Source: DASRDU01 sp035560235
Lineage (GTDB): Bacteria; Acidobacteriota; Blastocatellia; RBC074
Assembly: GCA_035560235.1 (NCBI GenBank)
Contig: DATMAG010000039.1
Span: forward strand, 1 to 23,118
Length of the DNA stretch: 23,118 bases
Reading direction: 5' to 3'
Of the stretch, positions 17,361 through 23,118 are shown one piece after another. The position numbers and the translations under genes are program-made. The notes beneath the pieces were generated by a model that saw only the letters and a list, made by a program, of their open reading frames with translations, searched no databases and was not told where the DNA came from. Numbering within the stretch: the first letter of the stretch is position 1; each line of letters begins with the position of its first letter.

Positions 17361-17828
17361 CTACTGTAGTGATTCTATCAGTCGGCCAGCCTTGATCATT
17401 ACTTCGCGCTCGCCTTTGAAAGCCAGCATTTTTACGGCCTCTTCCACCGTCACCCAGCGCGCTTCCCGCACTTCGTGATCGTGATGGCGCACATCGCCGC
17501 GCAGGTAACGCAGCAGAAAGAAATGAACAAACTTGTGATAGCGCACCCGCTCGCCGCTCTGGTCGCTGATGTACCAGTAATCAATCGTCCCGATCGGCGC
17601 GAGCAGTTCCGTTTCAATCCCCGCCTCTTCCCGCACTTCGCGCAGTGCGGCGGCTTCCGGCGATTCACCGGCATCAACCAGCCCTTTCGGAATCTGCCAG
17701 CGCGCTTCATCGCCGACCGCAACGATGACGACCTGCGGCTCGCTGCGGCGCAGCCGGAATGCCACGCCACCGGCAGAAACCTGCTGCCGCGTCACGAGCG
17801 GCGCGTTGCTGGCTTTGCGTCCGGCCAT
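17361..17828 (-). CDS. Nudix hydrolase, Ap4A-hydrolase-like
   Basis: A 155-residue protein with an intact Nudix box from G49 (GLVDAGESPEAAALREVREEAGIE: E55, R63-E64, E67-E68, G70). The preceding QIPKGLV and the C-terminal HHDHEVREARWVTVEEAVKML with KGEREVM resemble diadenosine-tetraphosphate hydrolases, but the substrate is not certain. The ATG at 17828 has AAGGA about 9 nt upstream, and the FRG gene ends 13 nt before it. A GTG further upstream in this frame is less likely. The stop codon lies inside a small palindrome (CACTACTGTAGTG). It is followed after 89 nt by the SpoIID-like gene. Confidence 0.88.
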   Translation of the reverse strand: MAGRKASNAPLVTRQQVSAGGVAFRLRRSEPQVVIVAVGDEARWQIPKGLVDAGESPEAAALREVREEAGIETELLAPIGTIDYWYISDQSGERVRYHKFVHFFLLRYLRGDVRHHDHEVREARWVTVEEAVKMLAFKGEREVMIKAGRLIESLQ

Positions 17829-17841
17829 TGCAGACAGTCCT

Positions 17842-18633
17842 TCATTCCATGCTCGTCTGATCGGCCACACCGCGCCAGACTATTTCAAGTTCGAAGGCGA
17901 GCGAGCGGGCCAGCCCGTCCAGATCGGGAAACAGGGTCGCGGTGGTGATGTTCATTCGATAGAGCGCGCGCATCCCTTCAGAGCGGATCCGGGCCGGCAG
18001 AGTCAGCTTCTTCAGGAGCGGTTCATCCGCCTCGTACTGCGCCAGAATTTCATCGAGCGATTTGTCCAGCACGCCTGGCATGACGAACGTGCCCGACTGC
18101 GCTACGAGCCGCCGATCCATCTGCTTCGGTTCGCCCGTCCAGACAACTTCGTGATCGTTCCCGGCAAAATACTTCTCGAAGTTGCCCCTGATGCGCGGGT
18201 CTATCACGCTCCGCGTCAGTTCCGGCCTGTGTTTCGGAGCCGCCTGCCAGAGCAGCGGAGTGTTGAGCGCAAACACCGCTGCTTCATCAGTCGCCCTTTC
18301 GAGCGCAAAGAACGCCGCGACGTAAGGCGATTTGGTGAAGTCGAGCAGCCGCGTCGGAGCGCCGTGATGCTGCATCAGCGCCACACAGCGCACATCGTCT
18401 TCGAGCGTGCCGAGGTCGGAGAGATAGTTGTGCGCCTTGCGCCGGAAGATTCTGATCGCCCTGGCCTCGCGTTCCTGCCAGCGCGTCCGGTCAGGCACGA
18501 AATTCTGCAGATGCCGCGACAGCGAACTCAGCAGCGGCCATCCGGCATCGCGGTGCCCGCGAAACGCCCAGTCATCGAGCGCACTGACCCGGTCAACAAA
18601 ATCGTCCCAGCTTTCGACTCTGATCTCTTCCAT
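17842..18633 (-). CDS. FRG-domain protein
   Basis: A 263-residue soluble protein made of one FRG domain. The naming motif is in WAFRGHRDAGWPLLSSLSR (F24-R25-G26). The second family block is ALMQHHGAPTRLLDFTKSPYVAAFFAL (about 85-111), and the C-terminal YRMNITTATLFPDLDGLARSL also matches the family. FRG domains are widespread in accessory regions and on phages. A link to ADP-ribosyltransferase-like folds or to defence has been suggested, but no activity can be read from this sequence. The ATG follows AGGAGC at a good distance. The Nudix gene follows after 13 nt. A Nudix enzyme next to a possible ADP-ribose-handling protein is suggestive but unproven. Confidence 0.85.
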   Translation of the reverse strand: MEEIRVESWDDFVDRVSALDDWAFRGHRDAGWPLLSSLSRHLQNFVPDRTRWQEREARAIRIFRRKAHNYLSDLGTLEDDVRCVALMQHHGAPTRLLDFTKSPYVAAFFALERATDEAAVFALNTPLLWQAAPKHRPELTRSVIDPRIRGNFEKYFAGNDHEVVWTGEPKQMDRRLVAQSGTFVMPGVLDKSLDEILAQYEADEPLLKKLTLPARIRSEGMRALYRMNITTATLFPDLDGLARSLAFELEIVWRGVADQTSME

Positions 18634-18703
18634 CAGTCGCTCCTGACCGCCAGTCTGCTCCGGCTCCTGTTTATTTCAGTGATCCCAGGCCGCTCGCCGG
18701 CGA

Positions 18704-19039
18704 TCAGGCAGCGACAGGCAGGTGACTGATGAATTCATCGAGCGACGCGCACAGCACGGCCTGACGGAGCAGCAGGCGCAGTTCTTCAGGCTCGCTGATC
18801 TGGCTGAGGCTCTCAGTCACTTCATCCGGCACCTGACCGAAGCGGGCATCGAGAGCTTCACGGATTGAAGACCGCAGGGCTTTCCTCTCTCCTGTCTTTT
18901 CCCCTTCCTTTCTTCCCATCCGCTGCCAACTGGTCACATACTTCTTTCCCATCTCTGCTTCCTCACTTTCCAGGATCCGGTCAAGTTCCTGTTCTTTCTC
19001 CTCCGGCAATGCCAACACCCAGTCAATGAATCTGCTCAC
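18704..19039 (-). pseudogene. C-terminal remnant of an Rpn/DUF4351-type gene
   Basis: Encodes SRFIDWVLALPEEKEQELDRIL, then KKYVTSWQRMGRKEGEK, then a DUF4351-like tail (REALDARFGQVPDEVTESLSQIS, then LLLRQAVLCASLDEF). This is the second half of Rpn-type proteins, which normally continue from the KLLDY segment encoded by the neighbouring frame. About 75-85 residues between the two parts seem to be missing, and the junction is out of frame. The frame starts at a GTG (19039) that overlaps the end of the first part. It has no sensible ribosome site of its own. Confidence 0.7.
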
Positions 19040-19484
19040 TGTAATCCAGCAGCTTGACCGCCGGGAATCGCAGCCTCATCGAACAGCCGAAGACAGTATA
19101 GCCGAACTCCTGCGGTCGCCAGTTCCGGTGTGCATCGCTCAGAATCACCAGACTTGCCACCGGCTGGTCATAACGATCAAAGAGCCGGTAGTTGCAGGCA
19201 AAGACCCGTCTGGTGAATTCACTCTCGCGCTGTCCCTGCACTTCGATGTGAATCAGCACCCACAGTTCGCGTCCTTTCTTCAGCCAGACCCGAACCAGCT
19301 TGTCTACCGTGCGGCGATGCGACTCGGCCTGTCGCGTGACTTTCTGCAATTGCTTGTCGAGAAATTCAAAGCCCCGGCTCCAGTCAATCTGCCGGTGCGC
19401 CTGCGGAAAGAAGAAGGCCATAAAAGGCTCGAACAGCCGCTCGATCATCTCCTTCCAGGGGCTGTCGTAATCATCACGACTCAT
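19023..19484 (-). pseudogene. N-terminal part of a broken Rpn-type (PD-(D/E)XK) nuclease/transposase-like gene
   Basis: A 153-codon frame that opens like the Rpn family (DYDSPWKEMIERLFEPFMAFFFP). It carries the nuclease-type core strand WVLIHIEVQGQRESEFTRRVFACNYRLFDRY and PVASLVILSDAHRNWRPQEFGY. It stops just after FPAVKLLDYSEQIH, where intact members continue for another 150 or more residues. The rest of the gene resumes in a second frame overlapping by 17 nt, so the gene is split by an internal deletion with frameshift. Its ATG lies 2 nt after the stop of the oxidoreductase gene. Intact relatives promote recA-independent recombination; this copy should be inactive or altered. Confidence 0.75.
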
Positions 19485-19486
19485 CT

Positions 19487-20848
19487 TCAGTCAGCCTTCG
19501 CCCGGTCCTGGCTGCGATCCCACTGCACGACTCTCTGCTGCTTCGCTGACAGGTTGATGAGGTGCGGGACGGCGGCGGCGTGATGGCCGACTGTCGCGTT
19601 TTCATAGGGCTGCTGGCGCGTGCGAACGCAGTTGATGAAGTTTTCGAGATGCGTGATCGTGTCGTCGCGTCCGATCTCTTCCCAGCGCTCCTGACCTTCG
19701 AGCATGCGTCCGGGCTGACGGTGCGGCAGTTCGGTGGCGATGACCTTCGGATCCTTGTAATAAGCCTCGGCCAGCGCGCGCGGCCACGAATCCACGATCC
19801 AGCCGTTGTCGTCGAATTTGCTTTCGGGCGTGAACGTAAGCTGCGAGCCGGTGATTTCAAGCGTCCCGTCAGTGCCGAGAATCTGCCAGCCGCGCCCGCC
19901 GCGCCCGGAGTTATTGAACGTGCCGCTCAGATTGGCGACGAAGCCTTCGGGATATTGCAGAATCGCATTGATCGTGTCGGTTGTGTCGCGCCCGTCCTTC
20001 CAGCGATAAAGCTGTCCCATCGCCATCACGCTCTCCGGCGCGCCCGTGTTCATGATGTAATGCAGCGTCGTCGCCAGGTGGACGAACAGATCGGTCGCCA
20101 TCCCGCCCGAATAGTCCGTAAAACAGCGCCAGCGGAAGAATCGTTCGAGACTGAAGCCGTGTTTTGTATTGCCGCGAAACATCTCCCAGTTGACTGTTTC
20201 AGGCGAAGCGTCAGGCGGAATCGGATAGACCCACGCGCCGCCCGCCGTGTTGCGATTCTGCACGGCGCGCACCATCGTGATCTGACCAAGTTTGCCCGAA
20301 GCCACGATTTCACGCGCCTTCGCCTGCAGGGCGGAACTCACGCCCTGACTGCCGACCTGCAGGATGCGATTGTGTTTTCTGACGGCGGCGATGATTTCGA
20401 GGCCCTCGTCAATCGTGTAGGTCAGCGGCTTTTCGATGTACACATCCTTGCCCGCTTCAAGCGCGGCGAGGACGTGCGGTTTGTGCAGATGATCGGGAGT
20501 GGCAATGACGACTGCGTCAACTTCCTTCAGCGCAAGAATCTCACGATGATCCTTGTAAACTTTCGCGCGCCCCCTGGTGCGTTCGACCGCGCGTTCGAGA
20601 CGCCCCTTGTAAGCGTCACAGAGCGCAACGATTTCAACTCCGGCAACCTGCTTCAGCGCGTCCATCAACTGATGCGCCCGCGCGCCGGTGCCGATGAATC
20701 CGAGGGCCACGCGATTGTTCGGGCTGTCGTCCCTGATGATTTCCGGTTCAGCGTTCACACCTTCAGCGGCTCCGAGCGTCAGGCCGAGAGCGGCGCTGCC
20801 CGCCGCAGATCGTTTGATGAATTCACGGCGATCAAGTTTATTCGTCAT
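19487..20848 (-). CDS. Gfo/Idh/MocA family oxidoreductase with Tat signal
   Basis: A 453-residue NAD(P)-dependent oxidoreductase. The N-terminus is a twin-arginine signal (DRREFIKRSAAGSAALGLTLG), so it is exported folded with its cofactor. The Rossmann domain has GFIGTGARA (50-58), the middle has ATPDHLH, and EKPLT (139-143) holds the catalytic Lys of the family. The C-terminal alpha/beta domain includes GGMATDLFVHLATTLHYI with the His of the substrate site, then GTDGTLEITG. Family members act on sugars and inositols; such Tat-exported forms are common in acidobacteria and planctomycetes. The substrate is unknown. AAGGAG lies about 11 nt before the ATG. The broken Rpn gene starts 2 nt after its stop. 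Confidence 0.92.
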   Translation of the reverse strand: MTNKLDRREFIKRSAAGSAALGLTLGAAEGVNAEPEIIRDDSPNNRVALGFIGTGARAHQLMDALKQVAGVEIVALCDAYKGRLERAVERTRGRAKVYKDHREILALKEVDAVVIATPDHLHKPHVLAALEAGKDVYIEKPLTYTIDEGLEIIAAVRKHNRILQVGSQGVSSALQAKAREIVASGKLGQITMVRAVQNRNTAGGAWVYPIPPDASPETVNWEMFRGNTKHGFSLERFFRWRCFTDYSGGMATDLFVHLATTLHYIMNTGAPESVMAMGQLYRWKDGRDTTDTINAILQYPEGFVANLSGTFNNSGRGGRGWQILGTDGTLEITGSQLTFTPESKFDDNGWIVDSWPRALAEAYYKDPKVIATELPHRQPGRMLEGQERWEEIGRDDTITHLENFINCVRTRQQPYENATVGHHAAAVPHLINLSAKQQRVVQWDRSQDRAKAD

Positions 20849-20922
20849 GGGTTATGCGCTCCTTTTCAGTCAGTTGATTATTCGCTGCTTCAGTTCTGCA
20901 ACAGCAGTGTCAAAATGATCGG

Positions 20923-21183
20923 TCAGTAACCTTCCTTTTCAGGATCCCACCCGAAAGCCTGACGCATCAGTTCGGGTTCAATCCAGCGCGACGCCAGGCG
21001 CATTCTGATTTCCCGCTCACTGGCTTCAGGGTGGCGCTGCCGAATCTGTGCCAGTTGCGCATTGCGCAGGAACTGATTGAGATCAACGATGCACTGCATT
21101 TTTTTCCAGGCAGGCATCCTTCGATAACCTTCAATCAGCACCCGTTCAGCTTCCGGCGAGGTGTCTTCAAACAATGGCTTCAT
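20923..21183 (-). CDS. Small helical protein of unknown function
   Basis: An 86-residue soluble, charged, mostly helical protein. EAERVLIEGYRRMPAWKKMQCIVDLNQFLRNAQLAQIRQRHPEASEREIRMRLASRWIEPELM resembles small conserved proteins I have seen in cyanobacteria and acidobacteria next to nucleotidyltransferase or toxin-antitoxin-type genes. No named domain is recognised and no such partner is next to it here. It starts 4 nt after the stop of the thioredoxin-domain lipoprotein gene, so the two may be coupled. No strong ribosome site is seen. Confidence 0.7.
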   Translation of the reverse strand: MKPLFEDTSPEAERVLIEGYRRMPAWKKMQCIVDLNQFLRNAQLAQIRQRHPEASEREIRMRLASRWIEPELMRQAFGWDPEKEGY

Positions 21184-21187
21184 GCTC

Positions 21188-22498
21188 TCATTCGGCTTTG
21201 CCAGCCAGCAGTTCCCTGACGAGTTCTTCCATTTCAGCCTTCAGGCGCGTGTAGCGTTCGCCGGTGGCCGGGCCTTCAAAACCCGCGTGAATGCGCTTCA
21301 CCAGCCCGTCGCGGCCGGTAAAGATCGTGGTCGGATAAGCGCCGAAGCCCGTCAGTTGCGGCAGCTTCTGTTCGACTTCGCCTTCAGCCGTCGAACCGCA
21401 CAACAGAATCGGATATCTGACGCCGTGCCGTTTCTCGAATATTCGCAACTGTTCGCGGTCGCGCGGCACATCGCCCGTGTATTCAAATCCGAGCAGCACG
21501 ACTTCCAGACCCTGCGCGTGGTACTTGTCGTAAAGTTCGTTGAGCACCTTCACTTCATCGTGGCAGTTCGGACACCAGCTTCCGGTGATTGAAGCAATGA
21601 TGACTTTGTTTTTGAACTGCTCATCGGTTGAGGAAACCGTTTTGCCGTTGATGTCGGCGCAACTGAAGCGAAACGGTTCTGCCGGATTCTTCATCTTCGT
21701 CATCGTGTCCGGATCAGGCACGGCATTCTTTGCGTCACCCGCCGCGCCGGCAACCTTTTCTGCAACGACTTTGCGCGTGCGACTGTTGGGCAGCCCGAAA
21801 TCAACCGCGCCTTCAAGTTTGCCATCGTCACGCAGCACGGCGCGAAAGGTGCGCGCATTGATACCGTCAAAGCGGGCAAGCATCAAACGGCCTTCATAGA
21901 AATTCCCGGTCATCACGCCCCAGTCACCGCTGACCGGAATGATCGTGCCGGTCACCTCCGAACCGTTCTGATGAAACGAAGCGCGCCAGACCCGCTGATT
22001 GTCGCCTTCGCCAACGTGCAGCAGCCATTCGCCGCTGATGTTTTTGCCGCTCCGGTCAGGCGGATTGAAATTCTTCGCCTCGCGCCAGAATTTCAACCGG
22101 CGCGTGAGCGTCTGTTTCTGCCACTGCCGGGTAAATTCACCGATCATCTCCTGCCGGATGAGCTTCGCCGTCAGTTCGCCATCATAAAAATCGAAGCGCA
22201 GCTTCAGATTCTTTCCGTCCCACGAACCGCCGGTTGAAGTGATCCGCTCATCGCCGTTGACGAGCGCGCCTGAAACCTGATCGCCCTCTTTTTTCAGTTC
22301 AATTTTGAAAGGCACTTCGTCGCCTTCCTGCTCGCTGAGATAAACGACGCCGTGCCACAGGCCATCAAACTGCGGCGGCTGGCGGCAGGATGCAACGAAC
22401 AGCATCAGCAAAAGCAGCGCGAATAAAACGAGCCTCTGACTGGCGAAGGAGAAAGAAGAACGCAGTGTTTGATAAACCAGGGTCATAACACGAATCAT
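21188..22498 (-). CDS. Lipoprotein with C-terminal TlpA-like thioredoxin domain
   Basis: About 436 residues. The N-terminus has a lipoprotein signal with lipobox VASC near residue 38, so it is anchored in the envelope. Two similar beta-rich segments follow (about 38-110, with GLWHGVVYLSEQ and GSWDGKNLKLRF, and about 150-235, with GEWLLHVGEG and GNFYEGRLMLARFDG). The C-terminal 160 residues are a TlpA/ResA-type thioredoxin fold with GSWCPNCHDE (CPNC) and the cis-Pro loop AYPTTIF. Such proteins reduce disulfides in the periplasm, for example during cytochrome c maturation, but this fusion is not tied to a known system. ATG at 22498 is chosen; a GTG at 22513 is also possible. Ribosome site spacing is poor for both. 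Confidence 0.85.
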   Translation of the reverse strand: MIRVMTLVYQTLRSSFSFASQRLVLFALLLLMLFVASCRQPPQFDGLWHGVVYLSEQEGDEVPFKIELKKEGDQVSGALVNGDERITSTGGSWDGKNLKLRFDFYDGELTAKLIRQEMIGEFTRQWQKQTLTRRLKFWREAKNFNPPDRSGKNISGEWLLHVGEGDNQRVWRASFHQNGSEVTGTIIPVSGDWGVMTGNFYEGRLMLARFDGINARTFRAVLRDDGKLEGAVDFGLPNSRTRKVVAEKVAGAAGDAKNAVPDPDTMTKMKNPAEPFRFSCADINGKTVSSTDEQFKNKVIIASITGSWCPNCHDEVKVLNELYDKYHAQGLEVVLLGFEYTGDVPRDREQLRIFEKRHGVRYPILLCGSTAEGEVEQKLPQLTGFGAYPTTIFTGRDGLVKRIHAGFEGPATGERYTRLKAEMEELVRELLAGKAE

Positions 22499-22542
22499 TA
22501 TTTGTATGCACACTCTCCGTCACGCGGCCTGAAAATTCGTTA

Positions 22543-22926
22543 TCAGCAGCCGCAGACTCCGACAGCTTTCACAACTTTTTTCTGATCGCCACGAGTTACT
22601 GTGAGCGTCGCATTATACCAGGTGACTTCACAGCCCTCATCTTTTGGATCGCAGACTCCGGTCACGACATAATCAATGCGGATATTCAAATCACCGGCAC
22701 GATACCGTTCAGTGTGGCGCTCGCCTTTTCTGACCTCACCCTGGGGCGGTTTGCCCTGCGCAAGCTCTTCAAGTTTGATGTGCTGCCCGTCTATATTCAT
22801 CACCGGATCTTCATCCAGGTTGCAGATAAAAACATAACGCTCACGCTTTCGGCGGAAATCCTGAAGAAGCTGAAGCGAACATCCGCATCCTCCGATCATA
22901 TCTCTGCCCAGAGTTCCTATTTTCAA
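22543..22926 (-). CDS. Cysteine-rich small protein of unknown function
   Basis: A 127-residue frame with CGC near both ends (CGCS near residue 14, VCGC at the C-terminus) and single cysteines at about 35, 92 and 99. The body contains YVFICNLDEDPVMNIDGQHIKLEEL and GDLNIRIDYVVTGVCDP, which looks like a real beta-rich protein. No named domain is recognised. The start is unclear: 22926 is TTG, and an ATG at 22899 would begin just before the first CGC. The frame is open upstream to about 23110, reading as a polar Ser/Thr/Pro/Gln-rich stretch (KPETTVQKSEPSQTASNSG) that could be a linker after a lost or frameshifted signal peptide. The paired cysteines would fit disulfides or a bound metal. Confidence 0.6.
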   Translation of the reverse strand: MKIGTLGRDMIGGCGCSLQLLQDFRRKRERYVFICNLDEDPVMNIDGQHIKLEELAQGKPPQGEVRKGERHTERYRAGDLNIRIDYVVTGVCDPKDEGCEVTWYNATLTVTRGDQKKVVKAVGVCGC

Positions 22927-23118
22927 CTCACCAGCGGCTCCGCTGTTTGAAGCTGTCTGTGAAGGTTCACTTTTCTGAACTGTAGTTTCCGGTTTTGATC
23001 TTTGAAAAATGGCAGGAATGCGAGGAGCTGTTGCGCCCCTCGGAAAGTTGTTCGATGTTTTTGGTGACCAAACCTGAAACAGAGGCGAACAACGATGAAT
23101 ATCCTGCCATCAGCAATT

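Noticed and set aside
17725..18729. 334-codon + strand frame opposite the FRG and Nudix genes
   Set aside because: Spans two clear genes on the other strand and has no recognisable motif.
19562..20929. Long open frame (455 codons) on the + strand opposite the Gfo/Idh/MocA gene
   Set aside because: It is the high-GC mirror of a clear gene; the translation is rich in Arg/His/Val with no family features and no ribosome site.
23095..23118. Possible + strand gene start (MNILPSAI) at the window end, after AGAGGCG
   Set aside because: Only eight codons are visible, too few to support a gene.

Overview
The window reads as a piece of chromosome from a high-GC, Gram-negative-like bacterium, most probably an acidobacterium of the Blastocatellia type. 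That placement is an inference. It rests on the mix of housekeeping genes with secreted DUF4384 and NTF2-like proteins, a Tat-exported Gfo/Idh/MocA oxidoreductase, a cytochrome b fused to cytochrome c next to a Rieske protein, Rpn/PIN-type accessory genes, and tandem-repeat hairpins between genes. No rRNA, tRNA or CRISPR array was seen.

Layout. 95-1510 (+): two small exported proteins. 1571-3946 (-): a quinol-oxidising Rieske/cytochrome b complex, in the order Rieske, cytochrome b-c fusion, small cytochrome c. 4298-5455 (+): sucC, with its own promoter and terminator but no sucD beside it. 5563-6558 (-): an exported protein of unknown function. 6973-14918 (-): a long same-strand run of housekeeping genes. 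In transcription order these are a class-I glutamine amidotransferase-like hydrolase, an Fsr-type MFS transporter, ftsY, a decayed toxin-antitoxin pair, ribD, rsmA and rnj. 15175-15549 (+): a BON-LysM (Kbp/YgaU-like) protein behind a good sigma70-type promoter. 15550-18633 (-): a small unknown protein, then SpoIID-like, Nudix and FRG-domain genes (the last three order as FRG, Nudix, SpoIID in transcription). 18704-19484 (-): an Rpn/DUF4351-type gene broken by an internal deletion. 19487-22926 (-): a Gfo/Idh/MocA oxidoreductase, a small unknown protein, a lipoprotein with a TlpA-like thioredoxin domain, and a cysteine-rich unknown protein.

The most interesting observations are structural. (1) Between ftsY and ribD lies a toxin-antitoxin fossil. 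The PIN toxin has shrunk to 39 codons by an in-frame internal deletion that keeps only its first and last residues, and the antitoxin appears frameshifted near its N-terminus. The fossil still joins ftsY to ribD through ATGA, TAATG and ATGA overlaps. (2) Three intergenic sites carry long hairpins whose arms are built from short tandem repeats. Two of them share an identical 20-nt string, sit 8-13 nt upstream of start codons that lack a Shine-Dalgarno sequence, and in one case supply the stop codon of the preceding gene. (3) The Rpn-like gene shows the same kind of internal deletion as the PIN gene. (4) The cytochrome b has PPWY in place of the usual PEWY motif at the quinol-oxidation site, and its Rieske partner has a Trp at a redox-tuning position.
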